Shown piece after piece: positions 60,201-64,000 of a DNA stretch of 64,000 nt. Under the pieces are notes generated by a model. It ran no database searches, was not told where the DNA came from, and was given only the letters and a program-made list of their open reading frames with translations. The stretch is taken from the NCBI RefSeq assembly GCF_002078875.1, contig NC_034410.1, positions 43,506,202 to 43,570,201 of the forward strand, read 5' to 3'. The stretch is from Numida meleagris (Eukaryota; Chordata; Aves; Galliformes; Numididae). Both the position numbers and the translations under genes were made by a program. Every line of letters begins with the position of its first letter. The stretch's first letter is position 1.

Positions 60201-62994
60201 CAGGCTGTCAGTCTGAGCTCAATGCCAGGGAAGGTCATGGAGCAGATCATCTTGATTTGACATCACATGGCACAACCAGGACAATCAGGTGAGCAGACTC
60301 TCGCCATGGGTTTGTGAGAGACAAGTCATGCCTGACTAACCTGATCTCTTTCTATGATGACGAGCTCAGAGGATGAGGGAAAGGCTGTATGTTTACATAG
60401 ACTTTAGCAAGACATTTGGTACTATTTCCCACAAACTTCTCTTCAAGAAACTGCTGACGGCTGCTTGTGGCTTGTATTATGTACTGCTTGCTGGCGGGAT
60501 GGCCAGGCCCAAAAGGTCGCTGTGAATGGAGTTACATTTGGTTTGACAGCTTGTCTGCAGTGGTATTACCCAGGGGTCAGTACTGGGTCCAATTTTGTTT
60601 AACATTTTTACCAGTCATCTGGATGAGGGGATCAGGTGCACCCTCAGTGAGATTACAGGCAACACCAAGTTAGGCAGGAACGGCTTGAAGGTAGGAAGGC
60701 TTTTCAGGGACCTGGATAGGCTGGATCGATGGGCCTTGTCCGGTTGTATGGCATTCAACAAAGCCAAGTGCTAGGTGCTGGGGTCACAACAACCCATGTA
60801 GTGACACTGTTTTGGGGTGGAGTGGCTGCAAAGCTGTGCAGAGGAAAAGGATCTGGAGGTAGTAGCTGGCAACGAGAAAAAGGTTCTCAACCAGAAAAAA
60901 ACCCAAAAAGGTTCTAATCATGTACCTTGCATCAATTAGTAACTGTACTTAAGATTTCTTCTTGACCTAGTCTGGCCTCAATCTGTATTTCTGTTTACTA
61001 AATGAATATAACAAAATTGTAGGGCAAAAATCAGCGAAGAAAGTGCTGCAAGAAGTTTCTTTTGCTCTGCACTCAATTTGCTGGACAAGTCTGAGAAATG
61101 AGAAATGATCACATCAGAAGCAAAACATCAACTCTGACCAAAAAACCTTTCCATCTACTGGAGGCGAAACCCTCATGAATAAATACTATTAATCAAAACA
61201 ACCTCAAAATATAAATTTCCACTTTATCAAGGTAAGACAGTCTTGTACACTGAGAATTTATCCGACGTGGTTTTAAATTAAAGATTCTGATACTGGGAGA
61301 TGCATCTCCACTGGCCCACTGGAAATATATGAGACTCTTGGACAAAGACTAGCTAGTCTTACTGCTACGCCATTTTCCTACTTCCAGAAATACATATCAT
61401 AAAGACAGCTATACCATAAATACACTAATTTCTTTTTATAATATCCCCATCTTGTGTAAGCAATACCTGTGTCTCTGATATCAAAGTTAATGTGATCACA
61501 GATTGAAAAGATGCTTTGTACAAGCAATTGCTCAGGTATGAGCAATTTATGAAAAAAAAATTGAAAAATGCCATTCAAGGCTTTAAAATTCAGCATGAAC
61601 AGATGACGTGGGCTGAATCCTTGTTAAATAGATATCATTATATTTCTATGTCTTTTGTGATTATGACAAGATAATCATCTCCTCTGAACAGGACATTTTA
61701 AGGTTTAGAGAAATAATGTACGATTTAATAAATAATCTGTCAAATTATCTATGAACCTTGCTTTCAAAAGAAATCCTATGATCTCATTAAAGAAATTACA
61801 GAAAATCTGCCTGATATAAATAACAAGTACCGGCATCACTGGTATACAACTGAGAGAATATAAAAGCATAGGAACTTCCAATATTCAAAAGGTGACAGTA
61901 TAGCTTTGTTCTCCTAGGATAGTCAATAGAAATTTCTATGTTAAATATCCTGTGTGCAGGGTCAACTTTTGAATCATAGCCTTCAAAATGGAGGGAAATG
62001 CAACCATTCTGTAGCTATGGTAAAATGAAATAATCTAGATATGTATATTACAGCCACCTTTCCCCTTCTTTTCTTCACACTTTTTTTGCCTCTTCTGTTT
62101 TTGCAGAAAAGAAAAAAGAAAAAAAACCAAAACTCTTCTACCCAGCATAATGATTACACAGAAAGAGAAGCAAATGTAGAAGGAAAAAATAAATAGAAAT
62201 TGTCTTAATTATTTTTGTTAGATTTTTCTTTTCTTAAGAAGAGCATAAGGAAATAAAGGCGATGAATAATTCTTAGGATGATAACGCGAATAAGAGAAAC
62301 TTCCAATTTCAGTTTTCCATACTTGTGCTTCTTCTTGGGAAAGATACAGATGAGCAAAACTGGAAGCTTGGTGAGAACAATCTACTAACAAACAAATTTC
62401 AAGTACAAAATAGCACTTGATTTACCGTGAAATCAAACCCTGTGCTTCTGAGCAGCTATTTAATGATACAAAGTTAATTCTTCCAGAAGGCATCCAGAAG
62501 ACTGTTTCAATACTTCATAAAGCCGAAGTACTAAAGAAATATATAAATAACATGAGTTATTTCAATAGCTGAAGAGCTAAGTGAAATAGGAAAAACTCAG
62601 CAACTGTTTCGTAAGAAGATTTAAAAACAGAAGTCTATCTTCGCTAGAGAAATTAACTGAAATTTAAAGACATGAAATTTAACTTCACGTACTTCGTTTT
62701 CAAAATTCTTTTATACTCCTCTTACTTGGAAAAGAAAATTATAGCCCCAAAAATATCAAATGATAAAAAAAAGTCACGGAATTTCAAAATGTTTAGAAGT
62801 GGACTCACCAGTCTCTTTATAATCCTCAACAAAACCTTCCGATGACGTGTATCTTTTTTGGATTTCAGCACTTCAGCAAAGCTGTCCATGTTTTCTGGAG
62901 ACATGCTCTCCTGACTGTTCCCTCCGTACAGCTGAACCAGCAATGATAAACACTGTGAAGCATTCTCAAATATTTCAATATCTTCACTGGGAAG
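9141..62994 (-). CDS. ULK4: ULK4 (unc-51-like kinase 4), last three coding exons (partial, 5' end outside window)
   Basis: ULK4 is a pseudokinase of the ULK family with an N-terminal kinase-like domain and a long C-terminal HEAT/armadillo-type helical region; in mammals it is linked to ciliogenesis and hydrocephalus. Three - strand segments (62994-62809, 11925-11837, 9225-9141; 186+89+85 nt) join in frame to 119 codons plus TGA. They encode the end of the helical repeat region: an LPSEDIEIF start, then [36 protein letters not shown], and a [15 protein letters not shown] tail. Identification rests on my recollection of the mammalian C-terminus plus conserved convergence with CTNNB1. The kinase-like domain and the rest of the gene lie beyond 64 kb. 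The 50.9 kb intron could hide further alternative exons, but the phase 0/0 junction needs none. Confidence 0.9.
9226..11836 (-). other. ULK4: ULK4 last intron (2.6 kb)
   Basis: An intron between the last two coding exons. It holds short T and A runs, a 17-nt A tract at 11589-11605, and a GC-rich part next to the upstream exon. No interspersed repeat is recognised. Several open frames here are discussed under findings or rejected. Confidence 0.85.
11589..11605 (+). repeat. Poly-A tract after AATAAAG
   Basis: Seventeen As almost directly after AATAAAGT (11581-11588). It resembles the 3' end of a retroposed transcript, but no source gene is recognisable upstream and the signal-to-tail distance is too short for a normal poly(A) site. 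Confidence 0.6.
11837..11925 (-). CDS. ULK4: ULK4 penultimate coding exon (29 codons + 2 nt)
   Basis: The - strand acceptor is TTTTTGTTCCAG, followed by ATA ACT TCA AAC GAG. The exon ends GCC AG|GTGCGT, a less common donor. The predicted peptide contains ITSNEKRSE and [12 protein letters not shown] and continues the helical repeat of the upstream exon. The split codon AG|C becomes Ser with the last exon. It lies at the edge of a locally GC-rich stretch (about 11630-11910). Confidence 0.9.
12302..12420 (-). mobile_element. CR1 LINE 3' fragment
   Basis: Starts with TAGAATCATAGAATTGCTCAG and continues with GGTTGGAAAGGACCTTCAAGA, the reverse complement of the CR1 3' end. Severely 5'-truncated, as most avian CR1 copies are. 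Confidence 0.9.
13935..14160 (-). mobile_element. CR1 LINE 3' fragment with internal 12-bp tandem duplication
   Basis: Reverse-oriented CR1 3' end (ATCATAGAACCACAGAATGA, GGTTGGAAGGGACCTTAAAG) reaching about 225 bp into the 3' part of the element. CCTTAAAGCCCA is duplicated in tandem at 13971-13994, a small private slippage duplication. Confidence 0.93.
14739..14846 (+). mobile_element. CR1 LINE 3' fragment
   Basis: GGTACTTGTGGCACTGAGGG, then GACATGGTCAATAGGCATGG and a TTTTCCAACCTTAATGATTC end. CR1 3' end in + orientation. Confidence 0.9.
15073..15142 (-). mobile_element. Short CR1 LINE 3' tail
   Basis: ATCATAGAATCATTATAGAG, then GAGTTGGAAGGACCCGCAGTGA. Recognisable for only about 70 bp and probably the remnant of a very short CR1 insertion. 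Confidence 0.7.
15340..15788 (+). mobile_element. CR1 LINE fragment, about 450 bp
   Basis: Begins within the CR1 ORF2 3' part (GGGCATCCAAAGGAGGGCTA), runs through the 3' UTR and ends GGTCCCTTCCAACTGAAGGT...TTCTGTGATTCT. It is GC-rich compared with its surroundings. Long open frames on the opposite strand (15085-15859) are only its antisense shadow. Confidence 0.93.
17300..17373 (+). mobile_element. Short CR1 LINE 3' tail
   Basis: GGAATGAGGTTGGAATCAGA, TCCCTTCCAACC and the terminal repeat ATGATTCTATGATTCTGTGA. Only the last ~75 bp of the element. Confidence 0.85.
17855..18075 (-). mobile_element. CR1 LINE 3' fragment carrying a perfect inverted repeat
   Basis: Reverse-oriented CR1 3' end (CATAGAATCATAGCAACATT, then TGTTGGAAAAGACCACCAAG) through ACACGTTTCTTGAACACCTCC. 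Inside it, 17926-17954 and 17960-17988 form a perfect 29-bp inverted repeat around a 5-nt loop. A short direct duplication of GCAGCCTGTTCCAA occurs at 18040-18053 and 18059-18072. Confidence 0.93.
17926..17988. repeat. Perfect 29-bp inverted repeat (hairpin) with 5-nt loop
   Basis: The left arm (17926-17954, starting ATCCCCTCCATGCCC) is the exact reverse complement of the right arm (17960-17988, ending GGGCATGGAGGGGAT); the loop is TCAGT. Elsewhere in CR1 the sequence after CCCTCAGTG continues directly to the CCACATCTACACG part, so the right arm is an inserted inverted copy. Confidence 0.95.
18891..18910. repeat. (AAAC)n microsatellite
   Basis: About five tandem AAAC units. Confidence 0.9.
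20023..20059. repeat. (AAAAC)n/(AAC)n compound microsatellite with poly-A
   Basis: Tandem AAAAC units, then AAC units, then an eight-base A run. Confidence 0.9.
25075..25145 (+). mobile_element. Degraded ancient repeat, probable old amniote element
   Basis: CTGGGTCAGACTAAGAGTCCAC resembles the GGGTCAGACCAAAGGTCCATCTAG motif that recurs in old repeats of reptile and bird genomes. The call rests on this motif only; family and extent are uncertain. Confidence 0.4.
25985..26450 (-). mobile_element. Ancient CR1-type LINE fossil (ORF2 region)
   Basis: On the + strand, AGTCCTACTGAGAGACCTCA, GGAGACCTTTTAAAAATTTT and ATGAGTTCCTCTAGAA... ATCAGGACCAGCTGACCTATT match, with substitutions, an old CR1 family common in turtles and crocodilians. 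On the - strand this corresponds to the ORF2 region around the (G)[16 protein letters not shown] motif. It is far more diverged than the chicken CR1 copies nearby, so it likely predates birds. Identified from memory of the consensus pattern. Confidence 0.65.
26451..28089 (-). other. ULK4 intron segment without recognised elements
   Basis: AT-rich intron with no gene, repeat tail or RNA gene that I can identify. Confidence 0.6.
28090..29462 (+). mobile_element. CR1 LINE fragment, about 1.3 kb (ORF2 C-terminal part and 3' UTR)
   Basis: Contains the CR1 ORF2 landmarks GGAGAAGGCTGAGGTACTTA, a degenerate reverse transcriptase region, and near 28935-29219 an open stretch encoding the typical C-terminal block ([40 protein letters not shown]). 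Several deletions, frameshifts and stops interrupt it, including loss of much of the reverse transcriptase core between about 28770 and 28800. The 5' limit is approximate. A dead copy. Confidence 0.92.
29463..34188 (-). other. ULK4 intron segment with simple repeats only
   Basis: An (AT)n run at 32103-32115 and a (CATT)n run at 32289-32307 are seen. No transposon end, exon or RNA gene is recognised. Confidence 0.6.
32289..32307. repeat. (CATT)n microsatellite
   Basis: Four to five tandem ATTC units. Confidence 0.85.
34189..34348 (+). mobile_element. CR1 LINE 3' fragment
   Basis: CAGGGAGGTGGTGCAGTCAC, TATTCAAGAAATGTGTGGCTG and the end TTTTCCAACCTCAATGATTC. About 160 bp, + orientation. Confidence 0.92.
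34393..34409. repeat. G-tract (G10 A G5)
   Basis: A run of ten or so G, one A and five G on the + strand, a slippage-prone sequence with possible quadruplex-forming ability. Confidence 0.85.
34410..37007 (-). other. ULK4 intron segment, partly GC-richer, nothing recognised
   Basis: The 35.05-35.65 kb part is richer in G+C and has overlapping open frames on both strands (for example 35135-35527 on the - strand). None shows a recognisable domain, and the mutual overlap suggests composition rather than coding. Confidence 0.55.
37008..37530 (-). mobile_element. Mariner-derived element (Galluhop/Mariner1_GG type), internally deleted
   Basis: Inverted termini are GTTCCAAAAGTAATGCCTCC at one end and GGAGGCATTACTTTCAGAGC at the other, with TA next to the left end. 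Read on the - strand, the interior resembles the N-terminal part of a mariner transposase (helix-turn-helix region) and matches the copy at 49.74 kb over its length. At about 520 bp it lacks the catalytic domain and cannot be autonomous. Confidence 0.85.
37531..39493 (-). other. ULK4 intron segment without recognised elements
   Basis: AT-rich intron; no gene, repeat end or RNA gene identified. Confidence 0.6.
39494..40908 (+). mobile_element. CR1 LINE fragment, about 1.4 kb with reverse transcriptase remnant
   Basis: The most complete CR1 in the window. It opens with GGAGAAGGCTGAGGTACTCA, encodes reverse transcriptase palm pieces near 39888-40167 ([15 protein letters not shown], then the catalytic FADD box in [10 protein letters not shown]), then thumb/C-terminal blocks ([48 protein letters not shown]). 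It ends with the AAGATTCTATGATTCT tail. Stops and frameshifts break ORF2 and the 5' portion, including the endonuclease, is missing. A 5'-truncated dead copy, but less diverged than most here. Confidence 0.96.
40909..43529 (-). other. ULK4 intron segment without recognised elements
   Basis: AT-rich intron. The only curiosity is a kinase-like hexapeptide on the - strand near 41.85 kb, described under findings. Confidence 0.6.
43530..43598 (+). mobile_element. Short CR1 LINE 3' tail
   Basis: GATGATCCTGATGGGTCCCT and TTCCAACTTGATTCTGTGAA. Only the final ~70 bp. Confidence 0.8.
43599..45815 (-). other. ULK4 intron segment without recognised elements
   Basis: Two open frames (43607-43900 + and 44032-44406 -) have no recognisable domain. 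No repeat ends are seen. Confidence 0.55.
45816..46139 (+). mobile_element. CR1 LINE 3' fragment, about 320 bp
   Basis: Contains GACATGACAAGGGGAAATGG, GAACTTCTTCACAATGAGGA, GGAACAGGCTGCCCAGAGAG and the tail CAATTCTGTGATTCTGTGATTC. It is well preserved, suggesting a relatively young copy. Confidence 0.94.
46140..49741 (-). other. ULK4 intron segment without recognised elements
   Basis: AT-rich intron with short T and A runs (for example near 46561). No gene, RNA gene or transposon is recognised. Confidence 0.6.
49742..50280 (+). mobile_element. Mariner-derived element (Galluhop/Mariner1_GG type) with N-terminal transposase remnant
   Basis: Termini GCTCCAAAAGCAATGCCTCC and GGAGGCATTATTTTCGGAGT form an inverted pair. 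From 49874 an open frame of about 90 codons encodes a transposase N-terminus with the helix-turn-helix-like block [12 protein letters not shown]... [17 protein letters not shown]... VRQWVV, then stops. Full mariner transposases are about 345 residues with a DD34D catalytic domain; that domain is absent. It is an internally deleted copy in the opposite orientation to the one at 37.0 kb. Confidence 0.88.
50281..54133 (-). other. ULK4 intron segment without recognised elements
   Basis: A poly-A-rich run at 51325-51343 and ordinary AT-rich intron. No gene, RNA gene or transposon is identified. Confidence 0.6.
54134..54382 (+). mobile_element. CR1 LINE 3' fragment, about 250 bp
   Basis: GGAGATTTAGGCTGGACATT, GCGCTGGAATGGGCTGCCTA, TCTTTTCCAACCTAGCTAAT and three tail repeats (ATTCTATG, ATTCTATG, ATTCTGTG). 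Confidence 0.94.
54383..60025 (-). other. ULK4 intron segment; one unexplained ORF, otherwise nothing recognised
   Basis: AT-rich intron without transposon ends. The 162-codon + strand ORF at 57503-57991 is listed separately. Confidence 0.6.
57503..57991 (+). other. Unexplained 162-codon open reading frame
   Basis: The longest open frame in the window outside repeats that is not the antisense of one. It starts with ATG in TCCATGTACC context and ends TGA at 57989-57991. I recognise no domain; there are Lys/Cys-rich stretches and a weakly hydrophobic segment near residues 26-45. It lies antisense to ULK4 in a deep intron, with no recognised promoter, splice pattern or poly(A) signal tied to it. 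It may be a chance ORF in locally GC-richer sequence or the remnant of an old insertion. Confidence 0.25.
60026..60880 (+). mobile_element. Degraded CR1 LINE ORF2 fragment, about 850 bp, no 3' end
   Basis: Starts with GGGATTCACCCAAGAGTGCT (the (N)[14 protein letters not shown] block), continues with TTTAGCAAGACATTTGGTAC (DFSKTFG, degenerate from DFSKAFD) and AGGGGTCAGTACTGGGTCCAA ([14 protein letters not shown] block), and stops near GGATCTGGAGGTAGTAGCTG. Unlike the other copies it lacks the CR1 3' tail, so its 3' part was deleted or interrupted. It is heavily mutated, with stops and frameshifts. Confidence 0.88.
60881..62808 (-). other. ULK4 intron segment adjacent to the upstream exon
   Basis: AT-rich intron with a pyrimidine-rich run (about 62057-62102) followed at once by a purine-rich run (62105-62130). 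No gene or transposon is recognised. Confidence 0.6.
62809..62994 (-). CDS. ULK4: ULK4 third-from-last coding exon (62 codons)
   Basis: Read on the - strand, the acceptor TTCATTTTTAG precedes CTT CCC AGT and the exon ends at CTG|GTGAGT. It is 186 nt, phase 0 at both ends, open throughout, with an amphipathic helical character (Leu-rich, with [19 protein letters not shown]) typical of HEAT/armadillo repeats. It is the most strongly coding-like - strand segment in the right half of the window. Confidence 0.92.
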
Positions 62995-64000
62995 CTAAAA
63001 ATGAACAAAAAAAAATCAAATTCCAATTTCTTAAAAAACTGCATATCATTGGGAATTCAGAAAAGTATTAACATTAACACTGTAGCAGGAAAGAATCGTT
63101 TCTAGTTGATTGACTCAAAATTCCATTAAACTAAGCTCTATTAAAGTGATGAAAATATAATTAAATTATATCTACTGTTAAGCAGCAGTATAACTGTGTC
63201 TTTGTTATAATGATATCAAGTAGCATATCTATAGTGACATCATAAAAGCACTCAAAAAGTTGCTTCCAACTCTGTTATTTTCAGATTATATATTTAGCTT
63301 TAAAATAGAAGCAGTAAGATCAGAAAGTATTATTATAATCATGATATCTAATCTTCTGAATAATGCACATCGTAAAACTTCATTTAATTATTTCTAAGCC
63401 AAGTTTATAGCTTCTAGTTGAGGTAGAGTACAGATATCTAGTTATTTAAAGGATTTAAGCAAGTCACATTAGAAGGTGTATTTTGCAGACTGAATTATTT
63501 TTTGAGCTGTCTTTCTTTGAAGAGTGGAGATCGGAGCAGGTCCTAGCAATGGGACAGAGGAACTCCTTCTTGGGAAGCAAAATCATGGAAAAGATTCAGG
63601 GATATGGCTACTAGTCATCTTTAAACGACCTTCTGGTAGTATGACACTACTATCAAAATCATTTATATTTTTCTTGAATGAACAATCTGGAAATCACAAG
63701 CAGAGAGACTGCATTATGCTTGGTTTTGGCACTGGAGGAATTAACACCAGGAACACAATGCCTACTTTTGGTGCACACCGTTCATGAAAGCTAGTGAAAA
63801 AATTACAGAAATTTACAGAGGCAGTTAAGAGGATGATAGATTGAATTGGAAAACCTAGCAGCTTAAGACTGAAGGAACTCAATCTATATAGCTTATCAAA
63901 GGGAGAGCTGAAGGGCACTTGATTGTATTCTTTTCTTCCATATGAGAAAAAGGAGGCTGAGGATAGGTTAATTTCTGTGCATGGAAAAGGACTGGTAAGA
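62995..64000 (-). other. ULK4 intron (partial, continues beyond window)
   Basis: Sequence upstream of the third-from-last coding exon. No further ULK4 exon was recognised up to the window edge. The outer part is an old CR1 copy. Confidence 0.7.
63690..64000 (+). mobile_element. Ancient CR1-type LINE fossil (ORF2 C-terminal region), runs off the window
   Basis: GGAACACAATGCCTACTTTTGG, AGAGGATGATAGATTGAATTGG and ACTGAAGGAACTCAATCTAT followed by AGCTTATCAAAGGGAGAGCT match, with many substitutions, the old amniote CR1 pattern in which an AGAATGATTAAAGG block precedes GACTGAAGGAACTCAATCTA. The similarity may begin as early as 63640. Same age class as the fossil at 26 kb, but opposite orientation. 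Confidence 0.65.

Larger units (their letters stand above)
11926..62808 (-). other. ULK4: ULK4 large intron (about 50.9 kb)
   Basis: An intron separating the third-from-last and penultimate coding exons, phase 0 at both sides. It contains every CR1 and mariner-type element listed below except the old CR1 piece at the right edge. Its size is compatible with ULK4 being a very large gene in vertebrates. Confidence 0.8.

Overview
This is vertebrate nuclear DNA, almost certainly from a galliform bird and most likely chicken. Genes are split into short exons with GT-AG introns. The interspersed repeats are nearly all CR1 LINE fragments, many ending in the ATTCTATGATTCT-type tail typical of birds. 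Two copies of the short mariner-derived element known from chicken (Galluhop/Mariner1_GG type) are also present. The species call rests on repeat content and gene order read by eye, not on a database match.

Left end (1-7.7 kb, + strand): the last twelve coding exons of CTNNB1 (beta-catenin). They encode residues 118-781, that is the alpha-catenin-binding segment, the whole armadillo domain and the C-terminal transactivation tail. A short 3' UTR intron and a strongly conserved 3' UTR follow. The N-terminal phosphodegron exon lies outside the window. All exons join in frame and give exactly the family length.

Middle and right (about 8.8-64 kb, - strand): the 3' end of ULK4, convergent with CTNNB1 as in other vertebrates. 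Three coding exons (62994-62809, 11925-11837, 9225-9141) join in frame to encode the C-terminal 119 residues and the stop. They are separated by introns of 50.9 kb and 2.6 kb. None of these exons stands out as an open reading frame of its own; they were found by splice sites, phase and family resemblance.

The 50.9 kb ULK4 intron fills most of the window. It holds at least fourteen CR1 pieces, with a cluster of seven between 12.3 and 18.1 kb, two mariner-type elements in opposite orientation, two much older CR1 fossils, a few simple repeats and long unannotated AT-rich sequence. I saw no tRNA, rRNA, CRISPR array or bacterial-type feature. No undescribed system is evident. The most unusual structures are a perfect 29-bp inverted repeat created inside a CR1 copy, a strong antisense bias of CR1 relative to ULK4, an open frame running through the ULK4 penultimate-exon donor, and an unexplained 162-codon ORF at 57.5 kb.
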